This document shows, one piece after another, positions 1 through 10,302 of a DNA stretch of 64,000 bases. Each line of letters starts with the position of its first letter. Position 1 is the first letter of the stretch. Source of the stretch: Clostridia bacterium (GTDB lineage Bacteria; Bacillota; Clostridia; Oscillospirales; Acutalibacteraceae); contig JAFRRP010000025.1 of the NCBI GenBank assembly GCA_017428085.1, positions 91,212 to 155,211 on the forward strand, given 5' to 3'. The notes under the pieces are model-generated. The model was not told the DNA's origin. It searched no databases and saw only the letters and a program-made list of their open reading frames with translations. A program made the translations under genes and the position numbers.

Positions 1-2
1 TG

Positions 3-602
3 AACACCGCCGCCAATCCGGACGACGTTTCCTCCGCCGTGCAGTACGCGGGCACAAAAAAGGCATTTCTCGTCAAGATCGGCAGCTTCGAGTTCAACTG
101 GTTCATGCTGATCGCCGTGATCGCGCTGGTCTGCGTGTTCATCCTGCTGTATAAAACGAAATTCGGCCTGCGGCTGATGGCCTGCGGCGAGCATCCGCAG
201 GCGGCGGCCAGCGTGGGCGTCAACGTATTCAAGATGCGCTACGCGGGCGTGCTGATCTCCGGCGCGCTCGGCGGACTCGGCGGCATCTGCTATATTCTCG
301 CGGGCACCTCCGAATGGCGCTTTGAAAACGGCGTGGCAGGCTTTGGCTTCCTGGCTCTCGCGGTCATGATCTTCGGGCAGTGGAAGCCCCAGCGCATCGC
401 CCTTGCGGCGCTGCTGTTCGGCTTCTTCCGGGCGCTCAGCAACGTCTACTTCGGTTTCGACTGGCTGGTCAACGCCAAGATCCCCGGCGCGGTCTATAAT
501 ATGCTGCCCTACATCATTTCCCTGCTGGTGCTGGCGTTTACCTCCAAGCGTTCCCGCGCGCCGAAGGCGGAAGGTATCCCGTACGACAAAGGAATGCGGT
601 AA
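3..602 (+). CDS. ABC transporter permease, nucleoside/simple-sugar type (C-terminal part)
   Basis: This is the last 199 codons of an integral membrane permease; the frame is open to the left edge, so the start lies outside the window. The visible part has several hydrophobic segments and the stretch ACGEHPQAAASVGVN followed by KMRYAGVLISGALGGLGG, which is characteristic of the BmpCD/YufPQ-type permeases that import nucleosides with a basic-membrane-protein lipoprotein as receptor. The next two genes are a pyrimidine-nucleoside phosphorylase and a uridine kinase, which supports nucleosides as the substrate. Substrate is an inference; the family call is firm. Confidence 0.9.
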   Translation, partial: NTAANPDDVSSAVQYAGTKKAFLVKIGSFEFNWFMLIAVIALVCVFILLYKTKFGLRLMACGEHPQAAASVGVNVFKMRYAGVLISGALGGLGGICYILAGTSEWRFENGVAGFGFLALAVMIFGQWKPQRIALAALLFGFFRALSNVYFGFDWLVNAKIPGAVYNMLPYIISLLVLAFTSKRSRAPKAEGIPYDKGMR

Positions 603-761
603 GCGGCGCTTTGCGCCGTAATGATATTCGCTGCGCGAATGACAATTTCAAAGGCGACGTATCATCTTTTGAAATCAGGTTTTCGTTCGGATCAACGGCT
701 ATACCGGTAGCGCGGCACCTCAGTGCCGCTATTGGCTGATGGAATAAAGCAGGGTGTTGTT
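603..761. repeat. Intergenic run of four short hairpins
   Basis: This gap holds four perfect short inverted repeats in a row: CGGCGC/GCGCCG at 604-618, ATTCGC/GCGAAT at 626-640, ATTTCAAA/TTTGAAAT at 645-675 and GCGGCAC/GTGCCGC at 712-729. None is followed by a good T-run, so they are not plain terminators. The first hairpin recurs at 18246-18262, and the loop core GCACCTCAGTGC recurs in reverse complement near 18210. Confidence 0.6.
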
Positions 762-2093
762 ATGAATATTTATGATATTATTTCCAGAAAAAGGGACGGC
801 TTTGCGCTGACGGAGGAGGAGCTCCGCTTCGTTGCGCGTTGCGCCGCAAGGGGCAAATCGGACGGCGGGGACGCCGCTGAAAACGGCGCGGACGACAGCC
901 AGCTGTCCGCGCTGCTGATGGCGATCTACCTCAACGGCATGACCGACGAGGAGACCGCCCTGTTGACGGACGCCATGGCGCATTCCGGCGACATGCTGGA
1001 CCTGTCCCGGTTCGGCACGCTTTCCGCGGACAAGCACTCCACCGGCGGCGTGGGCGACAAGACCTCGCTGATCGTCGCGCCTATCTGCGCCTCTTTGGGC
1101 GTAAAGATGGCCAAAATGAGCGGTAGGGGACTGGGCCATACCGGCGGTACCGTGGACAAGCTGGAATCCATCCCCGGCTGCCGTACCGCGCTTTCCGAAG
1201 AGGAGTTTCTTTCGCAGGTGGAGCGCGTCGGCGTGGCGGTGGTCGGCCAGACGGCGGACCTTGCCCCCGCGGACAAAAAACTCTACTCCCTGCGGGACCA
1301 CACCGCCACGGTGGGCTGCATCCCGCTGATCGTCTCCAGCATCATGAGCAAAAAGCTGGCGGCCGGCGCGAAAAACATCGTGCTGGATGTGAAATACGGC
1401 AGCGGCGCGTTTATGAAAACGCCGGAAAAGGCGGAGGAGCTGGCGACGAAAATGGTGAACATCGGCAAGGCCTGCGGGCGAAACGTCGCGGCGGTGCTTA
1501 CCGATATGGATACGCCTTTGGGGACCAACATCGGCAATTCCCTTGAGGTCATGGAGGCGGCGGACGTATTGAAATACAACGTCGCTTCCGATCTCAGCGA
1601 GGTCTCCTTTACGCTGGCGGCGCATATCGTTTCGCTGACGTACGGGATGCCGTTTGACGACGCCATGGCGCACGTAAAGGATACGGTCTCCTCCGGCGCG
1701 GCCTTTGCCAAGATGAAGGAGTGGATCGCTGCGCAGGGCGGCGACGCTTCCTGCCTGGAGGACCCCTCCCGGTTCCCGCAGGCGGCCGCAGCGGCGGATG
1801 TAATAAGTGACAAAGGCGGCTTTCTTGCCCACATGGACGCGGAAGCGGTGGGCCTTGCTTCCGTTGCACTCGGCGCGGGGCGTACCGTCAAGGACGGCCC
1901 TGTGGATCATGCCGCCGGTATCGTTCTCCGCAAAAAAACAGGCGACCGTGTGGTTCCCGGCGACGTGCTTTGCACTTTATACACCAATAAAACGGAAGCG
2001 GTTGCGCAGGCAAGCGAGCGGTTCCTTTCCGCATTGACTTTCGCCGAAGAACCGCCGGTTCCGCAGCCCCTGATTTTGAAATCGATCAACTGA
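762..2093 (+). CDS. pdp: Pyrimidine-nucleoside phosphorylase
   Basis: Cytoplasmic enzyme that splits uridine, deoxyuridine or thymidine with phosphate into base plus (deoxy)ribose-1-phosphate. The family signature KHSTGGVGDK is at residues 91-100 and is followed by KMSGRGLGHTGGTVDKLESI, so the phosphate- and base-binding regions are intact. The ATG at 762 gives 443 residues, close to the usual 430-440, and starts with the typical MNIYDIISRKRDG; an upstream in-frame codon at 723 falls in the hairpin region and is unlikely. The ribosome site (AGGGTG) is weak. About ten extra residues near position 32-45 (GKSDGGDAAENGADD) distinguish it from standard members. It lies between a nucleoside permease and uridine kinase, a salvage cluster. 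Confidence 0.93.
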   Translation: MNIYDIISRKRDGFALTEEELRFVARCAARGKSDGGDAAENGADDSQLSALLMAIYLNGMTDEETALLTDAMAHSGDMLDLSRFGTLSADKHSTGGVGDKTSLIVAPICASLGVKMAKMSGRGLGHTGGTVDKLESIPGCRTALSEEEFLSQVERVGVAVVGQTADLAPADKKLYSLRDHTATVGCIPLIVSSIMSKKLAAGAKNIVLDVKYGSGAFMKTPEKAEELATKMVNIGKACGRNVAAVLTDMDTPLGTNIGNSLEVMEAADVLKYNVASDLSEVSFTLAAHIVSLTYGMPFDDAMAHVKDTVSSGAAFAKMKEWIAAQGGDASCLEDPSRFPQAAAAADVISDKGGFLAHMDAEAVGLASVALGAGRTVKDGPVDHAAGIVLRKKTGDRVVPGDVLCTLYTNKTEAVAQASERFLSALTFAEEPPVPQPLILKSIN

Positions 2094-2106
2094 AAAGGAA
2101 TGCTCC

Positions 2107-2736
2107 ATGAAAAAGATACTTGTTATCGGTATTGCCGGGGGGACCGGTAGCGGAAAAAGCACGTTGACCGAGCGCCTGAAAAAAGAGTTCGGCGATGACG
2201 TTACCGTGATACGCCACGACGATTATTACAAAGAGCAGCACGCTCTTACCTATGACCAGCGTGTCACCGTCAACTACGATTGCCCGGAGGCCTTCGATAC
2301 CGATCTGCTGATCGGGCATCTGCGCGATCTGAAGCAGGGCAGGGAGGTGGATTGCCCGGTCTACGACTACACGATCCACGACAGAAGCGACGAGGTGCGC
2401 CATATCGTTCCCACGCCCGTCATCGTGCTGGACGGGATACTGATCCTTGAAAATAAAGAGTTGTGCGATATGATGGACGTGAAGATTTTTGTCGATACGG
2501 ACGACGATATCCGTATCCTCCGCCGCATCGAGCGCGACGTGCTGGAACGGGACCGTTCGCTTTCTTCCATCATCAACCAGTACCGCAATACGGTCAAGCC
2601 CATGCATGAAAAGTACGTGCAGCCCAGCCGCCGCAACGCGGATATCGTGATCCTGAACGGCGGCTTGAACCCCGTGGCAAACGATATGATCGAAACGAAG
2701 ATAAAAAATCATCTGGCGGATTTTTACGCAGAATAA
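2107..2736 (+). CDS. udk: Uridine kinase
   Basis: Phosphorylates uridine and cytidine to UMP and CMP with ATP or GTP. The P-loop GGTGSGKS is at residues 11-18, followed by HDDYYK and NYDCPEAFDTD, which are typical of bacterial uridine kinases. The length of 209 residues is the family norm. It starts 13 bases after the phosphorylase stop with AAAGGAATGCTCC upstream, so the two are very likely co-transcribed. Together with upp near 45 kb it gives two routes to UMP. Confidence 0.95.
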   Translation: MKKILVIGIAGGTGSGKSTLTERLKKEFGDDVTVIRHDDYYKEQHALTYDQRVTVNYDCPEAFDTDLLIGHLRDLKQGREVDCPVYDYTIHDRSDEVRHIVPTPVIVLDGILILENKELCDMMDVKIFVDTDDDIRILRRIERDVLERDRSLSSIINQYRNTVKPMHEKYVQPSRRNADIVILNGGLNPVANDMIETKIKNHLADFYAE

Positions 2737-2739
2737 TAT

Positions 2740-2767
2740 TTGACATTTTTGTAAATTGGTATATAAT
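2740..2767 (+). promoter_or_regulatory. Predicted sigma-A promoter for the small ORF and ligA
   Basis: TTGACA at 2740-2745 and TATAAT at 2762-2767, spacer 16. Both hexamers match consensus exactly. It lies 30 bases before the start codon of the 48-codon gene. Confidence 0.8.
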
Positions 2768-2797
2768 AGTTTTGATTAATAATTCAGGAGGCGCGTT

Positions 2798-4949
<2,152 letters not shown>

Positions 4950-5021
4950 ACAAATAGAAATGTTGATTATTTCGGGCATGTTATAGTAACGCGGTTTCAA
5001 AATCGCAACTTATGTTTTCTT

Positions 5022-5042
5022 CCCAAATCTCAACGCTCAAAG
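5022..5042 (-). repeat. Stop-codon heptamer array of the RluA-type gene
   Basis: On the minus strand the units read CTTTGAG, CGTTGAG, ATTTGGG. The gene's stop TGA (5039-5037) is inside the first unit. It pairs as an imperfect inverted repeat with 4929-4949 across the convergent gap. Confidence 0.75.
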
Positions 5043-6020
5043 CTGACGGGGTTCCCGCGATTGCAGAGCCGGGAACTCCGTCCTGAACCACACGTTCTTC
5101 ACCTCCACGGTCTTTCCCTTCAAATAGTTTAGTATTCCCGCGTCGGTGGTAAAGGTAAAGGTGGTCTTGTATGAATACAGGCACTGCTTTTTATATCCGC
5201 CGTACTGTTTGTTCAGGGCGTTGGCGCCGTATTTGCCGTCGCCGAGCAGCGGGCAGCCGATGGCGGCCATCTGCGCCCGGATCTGGTGGGTGCGTCCCGT
5301 GTGAAGCTCCACCTCCAGCAGCGCAAGGCCGTTTCCGGTCTTTTGTACCCGATAGGACGTTCTGATGGCTTTGCCGCCCGGCGCGGGGCGGTCAAGCACT
5401 TTCACCGTGTTGGTCTTTTCGTCCTTGACAAGATATCCCTCCAGCGTGTCTGCTTTTTTCGGAGGAATGCCCACGGTGACGCACAGGTAGCGCTTTTCGA
5501 TCTCCCGGTTTTTGATCTTTTCGTTGAGTATTCGTAAACTTTCGGCATTTTTTGCCGCCAGTACGATGCCGCCGGTGTTGCGGTCGATGCGGTTGGCAAG
5601 TGCCGGGGCGAAGGAGGCCTCGTTTTTCGGGTCGTATTCGCCCTTCTCGTACAGGTACCGCTGTACGCGGGTGATCAGTGTATCCACGTATTCGCCTTCG
5701 TCCGGGTGGGAGAGCAGCCCAACCTTTTTGTTCAGCGCCATGATATTGTCATCCTCATACAGGATGTCAAGCGTTTTTCCTGCGCCAAGAAACGAGAATT
5801 TTTCGTCTTTTTCTGTAAAGAATTCGTCATTGACATACATGTCCACCACGTCGCCCTCCGACAGCCGGACGGATATCTCCGCCTTCTTGCCGTTCAGCTT
5901 GATCCGTTTTGTCCGCAGGTATTTATACATCAGCGACTGCGGCAGGGAAGGCAGCGTTTTCGAGATGAATTTGTCCAGGCGTTGACCGGCGTCGTTTGCT
6001 CCGATGGTAAATGATCTCAT
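5037..6020 (-). CDS. RluA-family RNA pseudouridine synthase
   Basis: Converts uridine to pseudouridine in rRNA or tRNA. An N-terminal S4-type RNA-binding region (about residues 12-62, DAGQRLDKFISK ... RTKRIKLNGKK) is followed by the catalytic domain. The active-site motif reads NRIDRNTGG with the catalytic aspartate at residue 146, a variant of the common HRLDxxTSG. GRTHQIRAQMA is also present. The length (327) fits the RluC/RluD group. The minus-strand start has AAAAAGGA upstream. Substrate position cannot be told from sequence. It converges on ligA. Confidence 0.93.
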   Translation of the reverse strand: MRSFTIGANDAGQRLDKFISKTLPSLPQSLMYKYLRTKRIKLNGKKAEISVRLSEGDVVDMYVNDEFFTEKDEKFSFLGAGKTLDILYEDDNIMALNKKVGLLSHPDEGEYVDTLITRVQRYLYEKGEYDPKNEASFAPALANRIDRNTGGIVLAAKNAESLRILNEKIKNREIEKRYLCVTVGIPPKKADTLEGYLVKDEKTNTVKVLDRPAPGGKAIRTSYRVQKTGNGLALLEVELHTGRTHQIRAQMAAIGCPLLGDGKYGANALNKQYGGYKKQCLYSYKTTFTFTTDAGILNYLKGKTVEVKNVWFRTEFPALQSREPRQL

Positions 6021-6063
6021 AATGATTCCTTTTTCTTGTATTATTTATTGGAGATAACCGCGT

Positions 6064-6798
6064 ATGATCGATATTCCCGATATGGACCGGCTGACACAGC
6101 ACGAGGGGCACCGTCAGCGGCTGAAAAAGCGTTTCGTGAAGGACGGCTTCGATCATTTTGAGCCGCATATGATTTTGGAAATGGCGCTGTTTTATACGTC
6201 GCCCCGGCAGGATACCAACGGGCTGGCGCATGACCTGATCGCGCGGTTCGGCTCTCTTGCCGGCGTGTGCGACGCGCCCTTTGACGTACTGCGCAGCATC
6301 CGCGGGGTGGGCGATGAAACGGCGGTTTTTCTGAAAATGATCCCGGAGTTCGCACGGATGTATTCCCAGAGCCGACAGGCGGAGAAGACCGTTTTGCTGG
6401 AGCCGGAGGACGCGGTGGCGTTTTTTGAACCGCGTTTTCTCGGAAGGACGAACGAAGTATTTATGGCCGCGTTTCTCAATGCCCGCGCCGAGCTGATCAG
6501 TTGTGAAGTGCTTTCCGAGGGCGGCGGAGCCTCCGTTGTGATGGACGTCCCTTCCGTTACAAGGAGCGCGTTGATGCTGAACGCCGCCGCGGTGATCGTG
6601 GCCCATAATCATCCGCGCGGTTTTGCCGTTCCATCCGCGCAGGACCTGACGATGACGGATCAGCTGGCTTCCTCGTTGTCCGCTGTGGGCGTGAAGCTGT
6701 GCGATCACATCATTTTCAGCCGGGATGATTATATGCGCATGTCGCAGGGAAAGAATTCCCGCAGGGATTACTATGTGTTTTCAAAAAGCGAAGGGTAA
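6064..6798 (+). CDS. radC: RadC-family JAB-domain protein
   Basis: An N-terminal helix-hairpin-helix-like region (about 40-90, LRSIRGVGDETA) is followed by the JAB1/MPN metalloprotease-like domain. The metal motif is HNHPRGFAVPSAQD with His181, His183 and Asp194 in place, so the zinc site is complete. The length of 244 is slightly above the usual 220-230, with a short N-terminal extension. The start has TTGGAG upstream. Despite the historical name, a role in DNA repair is not established for this family; the true substrate is unknown. Confidence 0.92.
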   Translation: MIDIPDMDRLTQHEGHRQRLKKRFVKDGFDHFEPHMILEMALFYTSPRQDTNGLAHDLIARFGSLAGVCDAPFDVLRSIRGVGDETAVFLKMIPEFARMYSQSRQAEKTVLLEPEDAVAFFEPRFLGRTNEVFMAAFLNARAELISCEVLSEGGGASVVMDVPSVTRSALMLNAAAVIVAHNHPRGFAVPSAQDLTMTDQLASSLSAVGVKLCDHIIFSRDDYMRMSQGKNSRRDYYVFSKSEG

Positions 6799-6825
6799 GG
6801 CAATATATCTTAAGGGGTGAACGCC

Positions 6826-7407
6826 ATGGAAGCTAAAAGCGACCGCCGCGTTGTAATGACGAAACGGCTGCTGAAAGACGCGTTGATCGAGTTGATGAGG
6901 GAAAAGCCTCTCCACGCGATCAGCATTAAGAGGATCTGCGAAACTGCGGACGTCAACCGCAGCACGTTTTATAATCATTACGATACGCAGTATGCGCTGT
7001 ACGACGATATCCTGAACGACGTCAGTCACGATATCGGGGAGATCATTAAACGGGCGAACGACGGCGGCGTCAACGCGCTTGCGGTTTTGACGGATATTTT
7101 TCAGTATGCCGAAGACAACCGCGAGCTGTTTCTGGTGATCCTCGGTACCAACAGCAACCTGAATCTGGGCGAGGTCTTTACGAATAATGTGGATAAGTTC
7201 CTGAAAAAGGAGATCAATTCAGAGCTGTATCATTACTGTACGCAGTTTATCGCGGCGGGTACGGCCAATATCATGTGGATCTGGCTGAATGAGGAAAAAC
7301 GTCGCTCCGCAAAAGAGGTCGCCACGATCATCTATGCGATGATGGTGTTCGGCATCAAAAAGGCGGCGCATTTCGCGGGGTACGGTTCGCTGCCGCTGTT
7401 GAAATAA
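6826..7407 (+). CDS. TetR/AcrR-family transcriptional regulator
   Basis: A DNA-binding regulator with an N-terminal helix-turn-helix: LLKDALIELMREKPLHAISI followed by KRICETADVNRSTFYNHY is the classic TetR recognition segment. The C-terminal part resembles the TetR_C_7 type common in Firmicutes, often linked to membrane or stress functions. The ATG at 6826 is chosen because AAGGGG lies eight bases upstream; the GTG at 6817 overlaps that site. It stands alone between radC and a Nudix gene and is followed by a terminator, so its targets cannot be read from context. Confidence 0.88.
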   Translation: MEAKSDRRVVMTKRLLKDALIELMREKPLHAISIKRICETADVNRSTFYNHYDTQYALYDDILNDVSHDIGEIIKRANDGGVNALAVLTDIFQYAEDNRELFLVILGTNSNLNLGEVFTNNVDKFLKKEINSELYHYCTQFIAAGTANIMWIWLNEEKRRSAKEVATIIYAMMVFGIKKAAHFAGYGSLPLLK

Positions 7408-7424
7408 CTTATTCGGAAGAAAAC

Positions 7425-7448
7425 GGTCGGTGATGCGCCGGCCTTTTT
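7425..7448 (+). terminator. Rho-independent terminator after the TetR gene
   Basis: GGTCGG (7425-7430) pairs with CCGGCC (7438-7443) around a 7-base loop with one G-U pair, followed by TTTTT. Confidence 0.6.
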
Positions 7449-7467
7449 ATGAAAAAAGGATGATATA

Positions 7468-8016
7468 ATGGAATTAACTGAAAAGCAGATTGCTTCCGAA
7501 TTGATCTACGACGGAAAGATCATAACGTTATACAGGGACGACGTGCTGCTGCCCAACGGTAAAACGGGCGTCCGGGAATGCATCCGTCACGTGGGCGCAG
7601 TATGCGTGGCGCCTGTCACAGACGACGGCAGGGTCGTGCTGGAACGTCAATTCCGCTATCCCTTCGGCTCCGTGCTGACGGAGATCCCGGCCGGTAAGTT
7701 GGACGGGAAAGAAGAGGACCCGGAGTCGGCTGCCCGCCGGGAGCTCCGGGAGGAAACCGGCGCGCAGGCCGAAGAGATGATCTTTCTCGGCGACTATTAT
7801 CCCACCTGCGCCTATTCGGACGAGGTGATCCACATGTATCTCGCCCGGGGCATTACTTTCGGCGAGCGTTCGCTGGATGAGGACGAGTTCCTGAACGTAC
7901 AGCTGGTATCGTTGGAGGAGGCCGTCGCGGACGTGCTGAACGGAACCATTAAAGACGGTAAAACGCAGACGACGTTGCTGAAAGCGTATCTTTGGCTGAA
8001 GGAGAACAGGCGGTAG
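7468..8016 (+). CDS. Nudix hydrolase, ADP-ribose pyrophosphatase type
   Basis: Hydrolyses ADP-ribose or a similar nucleotide sugar to AMP plus ribose-5-phosphate. The Nudix box runs from Gly76 to Gly98 (GKLDGKEEDPES then AARRELREETG), with the metal-binding Glu residues present and one extra residue in the first half of the box. GDYYPTCAYSDEVIHMYLA after the box is typical of NudF-like ADP-ribose pyrophosphatases. The length is 182. The start has AAAAAAGGATGATATA upstream. The stop TAG is followed directly by a repeat shared with position 24176. Confidence 0.92.
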   Translation: MELTEKQIASELIYDGKIITLYRDDVLLPNGKTGVRECIRHVGAVCVAPVTDDGRVVLERQFRYPFGSVLTEIPAGKLDGKEEDPESAARRELREETGAQAEEMIFLGDYYPTCAYSDEVIHMYLARGITFGERSLDEDEFLNVQLVSLEEAVADVLNGTIKDGKTQTTLLKAYLWLKENRR

Positions 8017-8069
8017 CGGGAGCGAATCGCTGCGTCCGGCGGGCAAAGAAGCCGCAGCGCCGACGAGGG
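8014..8069 (+). repeat. Repeat copy 1 following a stop codon (partner at 24176)
   Basis: From the stop TAG onward this 56-base stretch aligns without gaps to 24176-24231 with about 40 identities; shared blocks are TAGCGG, CGCAGCGC and GACG. Both copies begin at a TAG and lie in an intergenic gap. It contains GC-rich dyads but no T-run. Confidence 0.6.
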
Positions 8070-8135
8070 AAAGACGGATAACAGATCATAACAGCAGACA
8101 GAAGGAATACCGTTTCCCCGCGACGGACAGCCGAC

Positions 8136-8630
8136 TTAATACGAGAGCTCCGCGTGAAGCAGCCGGTACATTTCATACCCGTTATACTGATAGGTATCGA
8201 ACACGCCGTAAACGGTTATTTCCGTGCGTTCCGGCGGGTATGCTTCCGGATACGGATAGCTGTTGTCCGTTTTAAATTCCAGACTTTGCGAACAGCAGGC
8301 CGTTTCATCCATAATATAACACACAAAAAATTCTCTGTCATTCTCCGCTGCGTGAGCAAAGACGCCGCGCAGCTTTACCGTTTTGCCGATGTAATCCTCC
8401 GGGCGCAGCATCATATTGGAAAGCTGTACGTAGGCCATCTGCTTTGTCATCCCGGTCATGTCGATTTCCGCTTTTTTATCGGTCAGGTCGACGTTCGGCA
8501 CGGTGACCGGCGATCCATTTGCGGCGGTATCGTCAGAAAAAACGGCGTCGGTCGCCGTCACAGCATTGTTTGAGGCGCATGATGACAGAAGGATCACGAC
8601 AGCCAGCAGCCCCGGCAGCCATTTTTTCAA
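8136..8630 (-). CDS. Predicted lipoprotein of unknown function
   Basis: 164 residues starting at a TTG (8630), eight bases after the stop of the preceding gene, with AAAGGA upstream. The N-terminus MKKWLPGLLAVVILLSSC is a lipoprotein signal peptide with lipobox LLSSC, so the protein should be anchored outside the membrane. The mature part has an acidic linker and then a compact domain (about 55-160) with PEDYIGKTVKLRGVF and TEITVYGVFDTYQ, which looks like an OB-fold strand pattern. It is co-transcribed with the gamma-carbonic anhydrase. I do not recognise a specific function. Confidence 0.75.
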   Translation of the reverse strand: MKKWLPGLLAVVILLSSCASNNAVTATDAVFSDDTAANGSPVTVPNVDLTDKKAEIDMTGMTKQMAYVQLSNMMLRPEDYIGKTVKLRGVFAHAAENDREFFVCYIMDETACCSQSLEFKTDNSYPYPEAYPPERTEITVYGVFDTYQYNGYEMYRLLHAELSY

Positions 8631-8635
8631 GCGGA

Positions 8636-9142
8636 TCAGTCCTTTTTGAATTCTTTGGCCAGCTTTTGGTATTCCAGCGCGGACATGCGGTTGCTCATGA
8701 TCTGCGCGGGGGTCAATTCTTTGGTCACCTTCGCCGGCATCCCCAGTACAAGGGAATTGGCGGGGATCTCGGTTCTTGACGTCACTAACGCTCCTGCGCC
8801 GATGATGCAGTTGTCTCCGATCACCGCGCCGTCCAGTACGGTGGCGCCCATGCCCACCAGCACGTTGTTGCCGATGGTGGCGCCGTGAATGATGGCGCTG
8901 TGTCCCACTGTCACGTTGTCGCCGATCACAGCGGGGGCGTTGGCCCCAACGTGAACAACGGCGTTGTCCTGTATATTGGAGTTGTTGCCCACGGTGATGG
9001 GCTGCAGGTCGCCCCGTAGTACCGCGCCGAACCATACGGAGGCGTTTTTTCCGATGGTGACCTTCCCGGCCACGGTGGCGTTTTCCGCGATAAATGCGCT
9101 TTCGTCGATCACGGGTTCGTGATCCTGATAGGAAACGATCAT
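8636..9142 (-). CDS. Gamma-class carbonic anhydrase-like hexapeptide-repeat protein
   Basis: A left-handed beta-helix protein of 168 residues built from hexapeptide repeats (VTIGKN, VTVGHS, ATIGNN, AVIGDN). Three histidines in gamma-carbonic-anhydrase spacing are present: His64 (VVHVG), His81 and His86 (GHSAIIHG), so a zinc site is likely. Members are annotated YrdA/PaaY-like; actual carbonic anhydrase activity varies and cannot be assumed. The ATG at 9142 starts at MIVSYQDHEPVID, the usual N-terminus. It is divergent from the reductase gene and followed at once by a lipoprotein gene. Confidence 0.88.
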   Translation of the reverse strand: MIVSYQDHEPVIDESAFIAENATVAGKVTIGKNASVWFGAVLRGDLQPITVGNNSNIQDNAVVHVGANAPAVIGDNVTVGHSAIIHGATIGNNVLVGMGATVLDGAVIGDNCIIGAGALVTSRTEIPANSLVLGMPAKVTKELTPAQIMSNRMSALEYQKLAKEFKKD

Positions 9143-9170
9143 TTTTCCGTCATCCTTTACGGTTAATCTC

Positions 9171-9199
9171 TTGACATATCCTGTAAGATGTTTTATGCT
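9171..9199 (+). promoter_or_regulatory. Predicted sigma-A promoter for the reductase gene
   Basis: TTGACA at 9171-9176 and TATGCT at 9194-9199 with a 17-base spacer, 40 bases before the start codon. Confidence 0.75.
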
Positions 9200-9238
9200 T
9201 GCAGGTGTGCGAATACAGTTTTGAAAGGGGAAGCTGTC

Positions 9239-10246
9239 ATGAAAATCATTCTTGTAGGCGCAGGCTCCATCGGCGGTACCACCGCCACCATGATGAAGGA
9301 AAAGGGCTATGATGTGGAGATCGTGGAGGCAAACGCGCAGCGCGCGGAAAAGATCCGCACGGAAGGCATCACCCTGACCGGCGCGCTCGGCGAACATAAC
9401 CAAATATTTACCGTCTATAACGATATCGACGAACTGACGGAGCTGTACGACGTGTGTATCATCGCCACCAAGTATTTTGCGCTGTCCGCCGTCGCGCAGA
9501 AAATGATCCCGCACGTCCGGCACGAGGGGCTGTTCGTCAATATGCAGAACGGTATCTGCACCGGCATCCTTGCGGACGCTGTCGGTTCGGATAAGGCGGT
9601 AGGCTGCATGATCGGTTTCGGGGCGACCATGCTGCCCAACGGCGACGTCAACGTCACAAGCTCCGGCGAGCTGAAGATCGGCCGCGTCAACGGCGTCGTG
9701 GACGACAAGGTGAAGGAGCTGGCGGAGATCTACTGCGCGCTGCTGCCTACCAAAGCGGTCGACAATATCGACGCGCAGTTGTTTTCCAAGCTCATCATTA
9801 ATTCCTGTATCAATTCCATCGCGGCTCTTACCGGCCAGACCGTCGGCGTGATGCTCAGCGAGGAACGCGCCAAGGATATCTTTCTGGAGATCGCCCGCGA
9901 GGCTACCCGCCTTTCCAAGAAAATGGGCCTGAAGGTGCCGCCCTATGCCAAGGTACTGAATTATAATCTTCTGATGATCTCCAACGCCGCCTGGTTCAAC
10001 AAGATCGCCAAGCTGCTGGTCACCATCGTGGGCAAGCGGTTCGGCGACGTGCGGCCTTCCACGTTACAGTCTCTTGACAGGGGAGAAATCACCGAAATTG
10101 ATATCTTTAACGGATATATCGCCAAAAAGGGCGACGAATACGGCGTTCCTACTCCGGTGAATCATCAGATCACCGAGTTTATCCATAAGATCGAGCGCGG
10201 CGAGGAAGTATCGTCGATGGAGAATTTGAAGAGGATAGAGCTGTAA
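9239..10246 (+). CDS. Ketopantoate reductase (PanE/ApbA) family oxidoreductase
   Basis: An NAD(P)-dependent reductase of 335 residues. The Rossmann motif GAGSIG is at residues 7-12, and NMQNGI and KLIINSCINSIAALTG are typical of the PanE/ApbA family. The ATG at 9239 has AAAGGGG eight bases before it. There is no pantothenate gene nearby, and many Clostridia carry PanE-like paralogues of other function, so ketopantoate as substrate is uncertain. The stop TAA is the first triplet of a heptamer array. Confidence 0.85.
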   Translation: MKIILVGAGSIGGTTATMMKEKGYDVEIVEANAQRAEKIRTEGITLTGALGEHNQIFTVYNDIDELTELYDVCIIATKYFALSAVAQKMIPHVRHEGLFVNMQNGICTGILADAVGSDKAVGCMIGFGATMLPNGDVNVTSSGELKIGRVNGVVDDKVKELAEIYCALLPTKAVDNIDAQLFSKLIINSCINSIAALTGQTVGVMLSEERAKDIFLEIAREATRLSKKMGLKVPPYAKVLNYNLLMISNAAWFNKIAKLLVTIVGKRFGDVRPSTLQSLDRGEITEIDIFNGYIAKKGDEYGVPTPVNHQITEFIHKIERGEEVSSMENLKRIEL

Positions 10247-10271
10247 GTTTCAAGTTGTAAGTTTTAAGATG
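10244..10271 (+). repeat. Stop-codon heptamer array of the reductase gene
   Basis: Units TAAGTTT, CAAGTTG, TAAGTTT, TAAGATG start exactly at the stop TAA. It is an inverted partner of 10275-10302; about 20 of 25 positions match between the arms. Confidence 0.85.
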
Positions 10272-10274
10272 TTC

Positions 10275-10302
10275 GGACTTGCAACTTATAACTTACAACT
10301 TA
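10275..10302 (-). repeat. Stop-codon heptamer array of the convergent unknown gene
   Basis: On the minus strand the units read TAAGTTG, TAAGTTA, TAAGTTG, CAAGTCC, beginning exactly at the stop TAA (10302-10300). The first three TAAs fall in three different frames. Confidence 0.85.

Noticed and set aside
603..761. Possible riboswitch or tRNA in the hairpin-rich gap before the nucleoside phosphorylase
   Set aside because: The stems are short and sequential with no known riboswitch core, and no acceptor or anticodon arm of a tRNA can be drawn.
729..1910. Long open frame (393 codons) on the minus strand opposite the nucleoside phosphorylase
   Set aside because: It lies wholly opposite a well-conserved gene, has biased His/Arg/Gly composition typical of antisense frames in GC-rich DNA, and no ribosome site.
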